A stretch of 64,000 nucleotides of DNA from Streptomyces katrae (lineage in GTDB: Bacteria > Actinomycetota > Actinomycetes > Streptomycetales > Streptomycetaceae), in assembly GCF_000717655.1 (NCBI RefSeq), contig NZ_JNZY01000013.1, positions 1-64,000 of the forward strand, in the 5' to 3' direction. This document shows positions 17,884-25,909 of the stretch, piece by piece. Under the pieces are notes generated by a model, which did not search any database, was not told the origin of the DNA, and worked only from the letters and a program-made list of their open reading frames with translations. The first letter of the stretch is position 1; each line of letters opens with the position of its first letter. The translations under genes were made by a program, and so were the position numbers.

Positions 17884-18432
17884 ATGAACACCACTCCCGC
17901 AACCGTCGAGAGCGACCTCCAGATCGCCGGCGACATCCTCTCCGTCCAGCACCTCCTGCAGCCCGCCCGCGAGCACCCGGCCACCGTCGCCGACTTCGTC
18001 GGCCTCGCGCGCACCATCGCCGCGAACCGCGCCGAGTGGGAGCACCTGGTCGAGTACGACGCCACCACCCGCTGGTACCACCGGCTGCGCACCGTCCCCC
18101 AAGCTCTCGACTCCGCTCGAGCAGGGGGTGCCCCCATCGGCTACGAGGTCTGGCTGCTCAGCTGGGTCCCCGGCCAGGGCAGCGGCCTGCACGACCACGG
18201 CCTCTCCTCCGGCGTCCTGACCGTCCTCGACGGCGAGCTCACCGAGCACGGCCCGCGCGGACCGCTGACCCTCCGCGCCGGCTCCCAGCGCGTCTTCGCC
18301 CCCGGGTACGCCCACGAGGTCGTCAACGACGGCCTCGACGGGGCGGTCAGCCTCCACGTCTACTTCCCGGGCCTGACCGAGATGCCGATGCACCACTGCT
18401 CCCCGGCCCGGCCGGAGACCCTTTCGGTCTGA
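17884..18432 (+). CDS. cysteine dioxygenase, cupin type I
   Basis: Non-haem Fe(II) enzyme of 182 residues that oxidises L-cysteine to cysteine sulfinate, lowering cellular cysteine. The iron ligands are His103 and His105 in GLHDHGLSSG and His144 in GYAHEVVND, and WYHRL and YEVWLLSW are family phrases. A GAGGA ribosome site precedes the ATG. Residues about 71-84 (VPQALDSARAGGAP) look like an extra loop; the DNA there (18095-18137) matches a repeat that I know from Streptomyces intergenic DNA, here inserted in frame. It is preceded by the Cys-rich leader peptide. Confidence 0.88.
   Translation: MNTTPATVESDLQIAGDILSVQHLLQPAREHPATVADFVGLARTIAANRAEWEHLVEYDATTRWYHRLRTVPQALDSARAGGAPIGYEVWLLSWVPGQGSGLHDHGLSSGVLTVLDGELTEHGPRGPLTLRAGSQRVFAPGYAHEVVNDGLDGAVSLHVYFPGLTEMPMHHCSPARPETLSV
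18095..18137 (+). repeat. Streptomyces short repeat inserted in cysteine dioxygenase
   Basis: The unit starts TCCCCCAAGCTCTCG, contains CGCTCGAGCAGGGGG and ends CCCCCAT. Nearly the same unit is widespread between genes in Streptomyces genomes, as I recall. The CCCCC...GGGGG arms can form a hairpin. About 42 bases are added without breaking the frame, giving a 14-residue Ala/Gly-containing loop. Confidence 0.55.
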
Positions 18433-18462
18433 CCGGTCCGCGCACCTGCCAGACTGCCGTGC

Positions 18463-19422
18463 ATGCGCATTGTTGTTCTGGCCGGCGGCATCGGCGGCGC
18501 CCGTTTCCTCCGCGGACTCAAGTCGGCGGTTCCCGACGCGGACATCACGGTCATCGGCAACACCGGTGACGACATTCACCTGTTCGGGCTGAAGGTCTGC
18601 CCCGATCTGGACACGGTGATGTACACCCTCGGCGGTGGCATCAACGAAGACCAGGGCTGGGGCCGCACCGACGAGTCCTTCACCGTCAAGGAGGAGCTCG
18701 CTGCGTACGGGGTCGGACCCACCTGGTTCGGCCTCGGCGACCGCGACTTCGCCACCCACATCGTCCGTACGCAGATGCTCGGCGCGGGCTACCCGCTGAG
18801 CGCCGTCACCGAGGCCCTCTGCGACCGCTGGCGGCCCGGGGTCCGGCTGCTGCCCATGTCCGACGACCGCGTCGAGACCCACGTCGCCGTCAACGACCCC
18901 GAGACCGGCGAGCGCCGCGTCATCCACTTCCAGGAGTACTGGGTCCGGCTGCGCGCCTCGCTCGACGCCGAGGCCGTCGTACCCGTCGGCGCCGAGCAGG
19001 CCAAACCCGCTCCCGGCGTGCTCGAGGCCGTCGCGGCCGCCGACCTGATCGTCCTCCCGCCGTCCAACCCGGTCGTCTCGGTCGGCACCATCCTCGCCGT
19101 GCCCGGCATCCGCGAGGCCGTGGCCTCCGCCGCAGCGCCCGTCGTCGGCCTCTCGCCCATCGTCGGGGGCGCGCCCGTGCGCGGGATGGCCGACAAGGTG
19201 CTCGCCGCCGTGGGCGTCGAGTCCACCGCCGCGGCCGTCGCCCTGCACTACGGCAGCGACCTGCTCGACGGCTGGCTCGTGGACACCGCCGACGCGGCCG
19301 CGGTCGCCGAGGTGGAGGCCGCCGGGATCGCCTGCCGTGCGGTACCGCTGATGATGACCGACCTGGCCGCCACCGCCGCGATGGCCCGCGCCGCGCTGGA
19401 GCTCGCGGAGGCCTCCCGGTGA
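18463..19422 (+). CDS. cofD: 2-phospho-L-lactate / PEP transferase of F420 synthesis
   Basis: CofD (FbiA), 319 residues, joins an activated lactyl or enolpyruvyl phosphate to the deazaflavin Fo to give (dehydro)F420-0. Signatures are the N-terminal [12 protein letters not shown], the [22 protein letters not shown] phrase that binds Fo, and [13 protein letters not shown]. It overlaps the fbiB start by 4 bases (GTGA) and so is translationally coupled to it. CAGACT at 18450-18455 sits 7 bases before the ATG, a possible leaderless start. Confidence 0.95.
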   Translation: MRIVVLAGGIGGARFLRGLKSAVPDADITVIGNTGDDIHLFGLKVCPDLDTVMYTLGGGINEDQGWGRTDESFTVKEELAAYGVGPTWFGLGDRDFATHIVRTQMLGAGYPLSAVTEALCDRWRPGVRLLPMSDDRVETHVAVNDPETGERRVIHFQEYWVRLRASLDAEAVVPVGAEQAKPAPGVLEAVAAADLIVLPPSNPVVSVGTILAVPGIREAVASAAAPVVGLSPIVGGAPVRGMADKVLAAVGVESTAAAVALHYGSDLLDGWLVDTADAAAVAEVEAAGIACRAVPLMMTDLAATAAMARAALELAEASR

Positions 19423-20741
19423 GCGTTCCCTCCGCCGCCTCCGCTCCCTCCGCTCCCTCGTACGAGGTGCGCGCCGTCGCCGGGATCCCGGAGGTCCGCC
19501 CCGGCGACGACCTCGCGCGGCTCATCGCGGCGGCCGGGCCGGGGCTGCGGGACGGGGACGTCCTGCTGGTCACCTCGAAGGTCGTCTCCAAGGCGGAGGG
19601 CCGGATCGTCCGCGCCGACTCCCGCGAGGACGCCATGGACGCAGAGACCGTACGGGTCGTCGCGCGCCGGGGCCCGCTGCGGATCGTGGAGAACCGGCAG
19701 GGGCTGGTCATGGCCGCGGCCGGCGTCGACGCCTCGAACACCGAGCCCGGGACGGTGCTGCTGCTGCCCGAGGACCCCGACGCCTCGGCCGCCGCCATCC
19801 GCGCCGGCCTGCGCGAGCTGCTCTCCGTCGACGTCGGCGTCATCGTGACCGACACCTTCGGGAGGCCGTGGCGCACCGGACTGACCGACGTGGCGATCGG
19901 CTCGGCCGGGGTGCGGGTCCTGGACGACCTGCGCGGCGGTACGGACGCCCACGGCAATCCGCTCAGCGCGACGATAGTGGCCACGGCGGACGAGCTGGCC
20001 GCGGCCGGAGACCTGGTCAAGGGCAAGGCGGCCGGGCTGCCGGTGGCGGTCGTACGCGGGCTGGGGCACGTACTCGGCGAGGGTTCGACGGCGGCCGACC
20101 TGGTGCGCTCGCCGGCCGACGACATGTTCCGGCTGGGCACCTCGGAGGCGGTACGGGAAGCCGTGACGCAGCGCCGTACGGTACGGACCTTCACGGCGGA
20201 ACCGGTGGACCCGGGCGCCGTCCGCCGGGCGGTGGCGGCGGCCGTGACGGCCCCGGCGCCGCACCACACGACGCCGTGGCGGTTCGTCCTGCTGGAGTCG
20301 GCGGCGGCGCGGCTGGAGCTGCTGGACGCGATGCGGGACGCCTGGATCGAGGACCTGCGGCGGGACGGCAAGTCCGAGGAGTCCATCGCGAAGCGGGTGC
20401 GGCGGGGCGATGTGCTGCGCAATGCCCCGTACCTGGTGGTGCCGTGCATGGTGACGGACGGCGCGCACGACTACGGGCACGCCCGGCGCGATGCGGCGGA
20501 GCGGGAGATGTTCGTGGTCGCGATGGGCGCGGGCGTGCAGAACTTCCTGGTCGCGCTGGCCGGGGAGCGGCTGGGCTCGGCGTGGGTCTCCTCGACGATG
20601 TTCTGCCGGGACGTGGTGCGCAAGGTGCTCGGGCTGCCGCAGGACTGGGACCCGATGGGCGCGGTGGCCGTGGGCCACGCGGCCGAGGCCCCCCGGGAGC
20701 GGCCGGCACGGTCGGCGGAGGCGTTCATCGAGGTGCGGTGA
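19419..20741 (+). CDS. fbiB: F420-0:gamma-glutamyl ligase / dehydro-F420-0 reductase
   Basis: A 440-residue bifunctional protein. Residues about 1-245 are the CofE glutamate ligase ([44 protein letters not shown]) that adds glutamates to F420-0. Residues about 250-440 are a nitroreductase-like FMN domain ([33 protein letters not shown]) that in mycobacterial FbiB reduces dehydro-F420-0. The length matches actinobacterial FbiB rather than the single-domain archaeal CofE. GTG start inside the cofD stop. It ends 12 bases from the convergent DNA glycosylase gene. Confidence 0.95.
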   Translation: MSVPSAASAPSAPSYEVRAVAGIPEVRPGDDLARLIAAAGPGLRDGDVLLVTSKVVSKAEGRIVRADSREDAMDAETVRVVARRGPLRIVENRQGLVMAAAGVDASNTEPGTVLLLPEDPDASAAAIRAGLRELLSVDVGVIVTDTFGRPWRTGLTDVAIGSAGVRVLDDLRGGTDAHGNPLSATIVATADELAAAGDLVKGKAAGLPVAVVRGLGHVLGEGSTAADLVRSPADDMFRLGTSEAVREAVTQRRTVRTFTAEPVDPGAVRRAVAAAVTAPAPHHTTPWRFVLLESAAARLELLDAMRDAWIEDLRRDGKSEESIAKRVRRGDVLRNAPYLVVPCMVTDGAHDYGHARRDAAEREMFVVAMGAGVQNFLVALAGERLGSAWVSSTMFCRDVVRKVLGLPQDWDPMGAVAVGHAAEAPRERPARSAEAFIEVR

Positions 20742-20753
20742 CGCGGACGCCCG

Positions 20754-21794
20754 CTAGATCTTGCCGATGTCGTTGCGGTACATGCGGGGTGCGCGGCGGG
20801 GCGGGGTGTGGCCGGCGAGCAGGATGAGGCGGGCCGCGCGGTGGCGCTGGCCGGCGTACGGGGCGAGCAGCTCCAGCATGGCCTCGTCGTCGGCGTCCCG
20901 GTTCCCGGCGAGGGCGTAGCCGATGATGCCGGGCAGGTGCAGGTCGCCGGTGGTGACTGCGTCGGGGGCGCCGTTGCTGCGCTGGAGGGTCTCGGCGGAG
21001 GTCCAGGGGCCGATGCCGGGTACGGCCTCCAGCCGTTTCGCCGCCGCGGTGAGGTCCATGGCCGCGGCCTCTTCGAGCCGGCTCGCGACCCGGACGGCGC
21101 GGACGATGGTCGCGGAGCGCTTGGCGTCGACGCCCGCCTTGTGCCAGTCCCAGGACGGGATCAGCGCCCAGGTCCGGGCGTCAGGCATGACGTACATGCC
21201 CTGCGGCCGGTGCTCGGGGCCGGGTGCGGGGTCCCCGTACTGGCACACCAGGCGCCGCCAGGCGCGGTACGCCTCGTCGGCGGTGACCTTCTGCTCCAGG
21301 ACGGTCGGGATCAGGGACTCCAGGACCAGTCCGGTACGGGTGAGGCGGAGGCCGGGGCGGCGGCGGTGGCTGGCGTGCAGCAGGCGGTGGCGGGGGACGA
21401 AGACGGTGGGATCGTCGCCGTCGCCGAGGAGGGCGGGGAGTCCGTCGAGCACCCACTCGGCGCCGGGCCCCCAGGCCTCTGCCTCGGCGGCGGTACCGGT
21501 GCCCGGGCGCAGTGCCACGCGGAGGGTGGCCGGGCCCTGGGGGGTGCGGGTGGTCTTCCAGACGGAGCCGTCGGGGGTGGTGCGGAAGGTGGGATCGCCG
21601 GGGCCGCGTCTGAGCGGGCCGAGCGTGAGCCCGAGGTCGACGACGCCCCCTGGGGTCCAGGTCCGGGCCAGGGCCCCGGCCCCGGTGCGGGCGGCCCCCG
21701 TTTCTGCCACGGGCCGCCCGGCGGTGCCTGCGGGCACGGTGGTGCGGCCGCCGCGGACGGCGGTGCGGTTGAGGGGGTCGAAGCGGCCGGCCAT
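20754..21794 (-). CDS. DNA-3-methyladenine glycosylase 2 family protein
   Basis: A 346-residue base-excision repair glycosylase of the AlkA/HhH-GPD type that removes alkylated bases from DNA. The helix-hairpin-helix LEAVPGIGPWTSAETLQR is followed by the catalytic Asp in TTGDLHLPG. The N-terminal 120 residues match the AlkA-like N-domain, after an Ala/Gly-rich segment. The ATG at 21794 has TACGCT 7 bases upstream (21807-21802) and no ribosome site, so leaderless expression is likely. Convergent with fbiB. Confidence 0.88.
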   Translation of the reverse strand: MAGRFDPLNRTAVRGGRTTVPAGTAGRPVAETGAARTGAGALARTWTPGGVVDLGLTLGPLRRGPGDPTFRTTPDGSVWKTTRTPQGPATLRVALRPGTGTAAEAEAWGPGAEWVLDGLPALLGDGDDPTVFVPRHRLLHASHRRRPGLRLTRTGLVLESLIPTVLEQKVTADEAYRAWRRLVCQYGDPAPGPEHRPQGMYVMPDARTWALIPSWDWHKAGVDAKRSATIVRAVRVASRLEEAAAMDLTAAAKRLEAVPGIGPWTSAETLQRSNGAPDAVTTGDLHLPGIIGYALAGNRDADDEAMLELLAPYAGQRHRAARLILLAGHTPPRRAPRMYRNDIGKI

Positions 21795-21847
21795 GCCATT
21801 GAGCGTAGCCCTGCGGGGCCGGTCCCCTGCCCGCCCTGCCCCTCTTC

Positions 21848-21935
21848 CCCGGCTCCGCCCGGACCCCCCGCACGGCTGCGGCGCCGCTGCTGGGGGCCGG
21901 ATCCCCCAGACCCCGCGCCTCGAAAGCCGGCGGGA
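21848..21935. repeat. Streptomyces intergenic GC repeat, copy 1
   Basis: Contains GGCTCCGCCCGGACCCC, then further on CCCCGCGCCTCGAAAGCCGGCGG. This resembles a short element scattered between Streptomyces genes; a second partial copy lies at 58957-59005. Confidence 0.45.
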
Positions 21936-21954
21936 CTTTGACGACACCCCCTGG

Positions 21955-23379
21955 CTAGGGACGGCCCTGGAGCTTGGCCGAGGAGGTGCGGGTGGGCGGG
22001 AGTTGTCCGTACAGGAGCTTGCCCGGGCATTCCGTGGCGAAGCCGTCGCGGTGGCCCGAGATGACGTTCAGCTTCACGTTCGTGCCCTTCGCGAACTTGT
22101 TGCCGCCGCCCGACTTCAGGGTGGTCTTCGCCCGCGGGTCCCGGTTGAACAGGCCCAGCTTCCAGGCCGTCAGCTGCGCCACCGCTTTCACCGCGGCGGC
22201 GGGTGGCGCGGTGGTCGAGTACGTACCGATCACCGCGATGCCCATGCTGTCCGTGTTGAACCCCATGGTGTGCGCGCCTTGCACCGCCTTGGCGACTCCG
22301 CCCGCCCGGCCCTCGTACACCGTGCCGCACTTGTCGACGGCGAAGTTGTAGCCGATGTCGCGCCAGCCGCTGCTGACCACGTGGTAGCGGTACAGGCTGC
22401 GCAGCACCTTCGGGGCGTCCTTGCAGGTGTAGTTGTTGCCCGAGGCGCTGTGGTGGACGAAGGCGGCCTTGACCGTGCTCGTGTAGACGAAGCCCGGCTC
22501 GCGCAGGGATTCGTCCGCGCCCCAGCCGAGCCGCGTGACGATCCGCGGCCGCGGGCCGATGTACGGGCGGGCCGCCGCGCTGAGGGTGCCGTCGCTGGCG
22601 AGCACCGCGTCGGCGGTGGAGTCCGCCTTGTTGAGCGCGGTGATCTCCATCGCCCCGAGCGGGGCCAGCGGGACGTTGGCGGAGGAGGACTCCGCCGTCT
22701 CCATGCTCATGCCCGGCAGGGCCTCCACGTCGCCCTTGTCGTCGCCCTCGGGCTCGTCGGAGGTGCCCGAGGCGCCGTTCTTGGCGTCGATCACCGTCAC
22801 CGGGTCCGACGCGCCGGGGTCGACGAGTTCGATCCGCATGCCCGAGGGGAGCCGGGCCGCCGCGCGGGCGGCCGGGGCGCCCGGTTCCGCCTGGACGCGG
22901 ACCTCGATCCCGTCGGAGTCGCCGACCCACAGCGGGGCCGTGCTGCCGCGGACCCGGCCGGTGCCGCTCTCCGCGGTGCCGAGGTCGGGGGCGTGTTCGC
23001 TGTTGCGGGTCTCGAGGTCCTGCCAGTCGGACCAGGTCCCGGTCGCCACCGCGCGGGTGCGGACCTGGACCCGGCCGGACAGCTCGGTGCTCGCGTCGTC
23101 CCAGACGACGCCGACCAGCGAGAACCTCTTGACCTCGCGCGGCGGCAGACCCTGGGTCTCGGGCAGCCGCGGCGAGGCGCTCATGCCGGGGACGCCGGGC
23201 GACCGGTCGGCCGCGGGCCCCAGGGGGGCGAGCGGCAGCGACTCGGTCGACCCGGCCGGGGCCACGGGGGCGGCCGCGCCCATGGACGGCGCGGCCAGGG
23301 CCGGAGTGGAGAGCGCGAGCGGCAGGGCCAGAGCGGCGGCCGTCGCGACACCGATGGAGGAAGCAAGGAATCCACGCAT
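21955..23379 (-). CDS. secreted N-acetylmuramoyl-L-alanine amidase (PGRP type)
   Basis: A 474-residue exported protein. The signal peptide is residues about 1-30 (MRGFLASSIGVATAAALALP...ALA). A central region with an acidic linker is followed by a C-terminal amidase_2/PGRP domain (about residues 255-440): RLGWGADESLR, zinc ligand in VHHSASGNNY, GRAGGVAKAVQGAHTMGFNTDSMGIAVIG, and HRDGFATECPG. It likely cleaves the lactyl amide of peptidoglycan. The ATG at 23379 starts a good signal peptide; the GTG-led form at 23406 adds nine residues of no clear use. Divergent from the TIGR03089 gene. Confidence 0.9.
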   Translation of the reverse strand: MRGFLASSIGVATAAALALPLALSTPALAAPSMGAAAPVAPAGSTESLPLAPLGPAADRSPGVPGMSASPRLPETQGLPPREVKRFSLVGVVWDDASTELSGRVQVRTRAVATGTWSDWQDLETRNSEHAPDLGTAESGTGRVRGSTAPLWVGDSDGIEVRVQAEPGAPAARAAARLPSGMRIELVDPGASDPVTVIDAKNGASGTSDEPEGDDKGDVEALPGMSMETAESSSANVPLAPLGAMEITALNKADSTADAVLASDGTLSAAARPYIGPRPRIVTRLGWGADESLREPGFVYTSTVKAAFVHHSASGNNYTCKDAPKVLRSLYRYHVVSSGWRDIGYNFAVDKCGTVYEGRAGGVAKAVQGAHTMGFNTDSMGIAVIGTYSTTAPPAAAVKAVAQLTAWKLGLFNRDPRAKTTLKSGGGNKFAKGTNVKLNVISGHRDGFATECPGKLLYGQLPPTRTSSAKLQGRP

Positions 23380-23519
23380 GAAAGCGATGCTGAGCACAGT
23401 CACCACGAAGCGCCATCGGAGAACTGACGGTCCGTCCGATCCGGTGCGCGTGTCCCTCGCCCGTACGGAGGAGCCGGTGCCCGCCGTACGGACGAGGGCC
23501 CGCGCGTAGGCTGGGGCGG

Positions 23520-24272
23520 GTGAACGCCACTGACCGCACCCCTGCCGACCTGCTGCGATCCGCGCTCGCCGCCGATCCGGGCCGCCCTCTCGTCACCTTC
23601 TACGACGACGCCACGGGCGAGCGCGTCGAATTGTCCGTCGCCACCTTCGCCAATTGGGTGGCCAAGACCGCCAATCTGCTCCAGGGCGACCTGGGCGCCG
23701 AGCCCGGCGACCGGCTCGCGCTGCTGCTCCCCGCGCACTGGCAGAGCGCCGTGTGGCTGCTCGCCTGCGCCTCGGTCGGGGTCGTCGCCGAGGTGGGCGG
23801 GGACCCGGCCGGTGCCGATCTGGTGGTGAGCGGGCCGGACACCCTGGAGGAGGCCGCGGCCTGCTCCGGCGAGCGGGTCGCGCTCGCGCTGCGGCCGCTG
23901 GGCGGGCGGTTCCCTCAGCCGCCCGCCGGGTTCGCGGACTACGCGGTGGAGGTGCCGGGGCAGGGCGACCGCTTCGCCCCGTTCGTCCCCGTGGACGCGG
24001 ACGGCCCGGGGCTGGTGGTCGGCGATGAGGAGTTCTCGTACGCCCGGATCGTCGACCGGGCCCGCGAGGACGCGGCGAAGCTCGGCCTCGGCACGGGTTC
24101 GCGGCTGCTGTCCGGGCTCGGCTACGACAGCTGGGACGGGCTGTCGGCAGGGCTGTACGCCGCGCTGGCGGCGGGCGGGTCCGTGGTGCTGTGCCGGAAC
24201 CTGGACCGGCTGCCTGCGGACGGCCTGGCGCAGCGGATCGAGAGCGAGCGCGTCACCCACACCGCCGCCTGA
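23520..24272 (+). CDS. TIGR03089 family protein (AMP-ligase fragment-like)
   Basis: A 250-residue actinobacterial protein related to the N-terminal part of AMP-binding acyl-CoA synthetases (VTFYDDATGERVELSVATFANWVAKTANLL, LLPAHWQSAVWLLAC), but without the ATP-binding core motifs, so catalysis is doubtful. Function unknown. GTG at 23520 lies 7 bases after TAGGCT with no ribosome site, which fits a leaderless mRNA. It opens the envelope block and is followed by a hairpin and the first LCP gene. Confidence 0.85.
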   Translation: MNATDRTPADLLRSALAADPGRPLVTFYDDATGERVELSVATFANWVAKTANLLQGDLGAEPGDRLALLLPAHWQSAVWLLACASVGVVAEVGGDPAGADLVVSGPDTLEEAAACSGERVALALRPLGGRFPQPPAGFADYAVEVPGQGDRFAPFVPVDADGPGLVVGDEEFSYARIVDRAREDAAKLGLGTGSRLLSGLGYDSWDGLSAGLYAALAAGGSVVLCRNLDRLPADGLAQRIESERVTHTAA

Positions 24273-24362
24273 CCGGTTCCCGCCGCAGGGCGGCGCCGTC
24301 ACTCACTCCGCCCCACCGCAAAGCGGGGCGATCTGTCACCCGGACGGCCCTAGACAGGGGCC

Positions 24363-24394
24363 TGCCCCCGGGCCACCGCGACGGGCCGGGGGCA
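24363..24394 (+). terminator. possible terminator after the TIGR03089 gene
   Basis: A 12-base stem with one mismatch (TGCCCCCGGGCC with GGGCCGGGGGCA) around an 8-base loop, 90 bases past the stop codon and before the first LCP gene. Confidence 0.5.
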
Positions 24395-24476
24395 CGATCG
24401 GCAGAGGCCGTGCATCCACCCGTACGGCCCGCACGAGTCACCGACGCAGCCGGTGCGGCGAGGGGACGGAACGCGA

Positions 24477-25685
24477 GTGACGGACAGCGCAGGCATACCG
24501 GGCGGCACCCCGGCCGACGGAGGCTCCTCGAAGCCTCCGCGCGGCCGCCGGCGCCGTCTGCTGCGCTGGATCGGGCTCGGGCTGGCCCTGCTGGTCCTGG
24601 CCGGGGCGGCCACCGGCTGGTGGCTCTACCGCAAGCTCGACGCGAACATCACCGAGGACACGTCCGCGGCGGCCGAGCTCGAGCGCTACGAGCGGGAGCG
24701 CCCCACGCACCTCGTGGGCGGCGCGCAGAACATCCTGCTGATCGGCTCGGACTCGCGCTCCGGCGAGGAGAACGCCCGGTACGGGCAGGACCGGGGCACC
24801 GAGCGCTCGGACACCGCGATCCTGCTGCACCTGCCCGCGGACCGCAGGAGCGCGACGGCGGTCTCGATACCCCGGGACCTGATGACGCGGATCCCCTCCT
24901 GCCTGACGGAGGGCGGGAGCCGGACCGTCGAGCGGCTCGCGCAGTTCAACTGGGCGTTCCAGTGGGGCGGTGCCGCCTGCACGATCCGCACGGTGGAGAA
25001 AATGACCGGAATCCGGGTCGACCACCACATGGTGGTGGATTTCGGCGGATTCAAGAAGATGGTCGACACGGTCGGCGGGGCGGAGGTCTGCCTCAAGCAG
25101 CCGATGAACGACCCGGAGGCGAAGCTGAAGCTGCCGGCCGGCCGGCAGACCCTGCACGGGGAGCAGGCCCTCGGCTTCGTCCGCGCCCGGCACAGCCTGG
25201 GCGACGGCAGCGACACCGAACGGATGGAGCGCCAGCAGCAGTTCCTCGGCTCGCTGGTCAAGAAGGTGCAGAGCAACGGTGTCCTGCTGAACCCGGGCCG
25301 GCTGTACCCGCTGCTGGACGCGGCGACCTCCTCCGTGACCACGGACCCGGGACTGGCCTCGCTGCGCGACCTGTACGAACTGGTGCGGAGCATCCGGGAC
25401 ATACCGGCCGAGCAGGTCAAGTTCCTGACGGTGCCCCGTCGCCCGTACGCCGCCGACCCGAACCGGGACGAACTGGTGCAGCCGGCCGCGGCCCAACTCT
25501 TCGAGCAGCTGCGGACGGACCGGCCGCTGACGGTGACCCCGCCGACGGCCGAAACCGAACAGCTCCGGGAGACCGCCCGCGCCGGCGAATCCGACGCCTC
25601 CGCACCCCCGCCGGGAACCGGTTCCGCCCCGGCCCCCGTCCCCACCTTCACGGGGACCACGGCGGGCACGGCCGATTGCCGGTAA
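24477..25685 (+). CDS. LCP family protein 1 (cell-wall glycopolymer ligase)
   Basis: A 402-residue LytR-CpsA-Psr protein with a short cytoplasmic Gly/Pro/Arg segment, one membrane helix (about 35-57) and an extracytoplasmic LCP domain. LCP enzymes transfer lipid-linked glycopolymers to peptidoglycan. Core phrases: NILLIGSDSRSG, SDTAILLHLPADRRSATAVSIPRD, DHHMVVDFGGFKKMVDTVGG, and LHGEQALGFVRARHSLGDGSDTERMERQQQFL. No C-terminal LytR_C domain; it ends in a Pro-rich tail with a final Cys. GTG at 24477 is preferred over the GTG at 24453, which would add eight residues. First of five LCP genes within 10 kb. Confidence 0.9.
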   Translation: MTDSAGIPGGTPADGGSSKPPRGRRRRLLRWIGLGLALLVLAGAATGWWLYRKLDANITEDTSAAAELERYERERPTHLVGGAQNILLIGSDSRSGEENARYGQDRGTERSDTAILLHLPADRRSATAVSIPRDLMTRIPSCLTEGGSRTVERLAQFNWAFQWGGAACTIRTVEKMTGIRVDHHMVVDFGGFKKMVDTVGGAEVCLKQPMNDPEAKLKLPAGRQTLHGEQALGFVRARHSLGDGSDTERMERQQQFLGSLVKKVQSNGVLLNPGRLYPLLDAATSSVTTDPGLASLRDLYELVRSIRDIPAEQVKFLTVPRRPYAADPNRDELVQPAAAQLFEQLRTDRPLTVTPPTAETEQLRETARAGESDASAPPPGTGSAPAPVPTFTGTTAGTADCR

Positions 25686-25909
25686 AGCAATCCCCAAAGG
25701 CGGGGCCCGTACAGAAGGGGTTGGGGGGTTTGGGCCGTTATAAGGGGAGTGGAATTTGTCACCACCATGGTTTGCAGTTGACCTGGCCGGATAAGGTGAG
25801 CGATCCGGTGCCCCGGCCAGCAAAGAGGCCGTGCACCAGCAGCCGGATCGTTGACCGGGCGTCTTGGGGGAGGCGCGTCGCGAGGCACCGACGGAGGATT
25901 CGAGCAACC

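Noticed and set aside
24191-24476. Long in-frame extension of LCP genes 1 and 2 upstream
   Set aside because: The apparent very long frames run through other genes and non-coding DNA; clear starts with a plausible N-terminus lie at 24477 and 25910.
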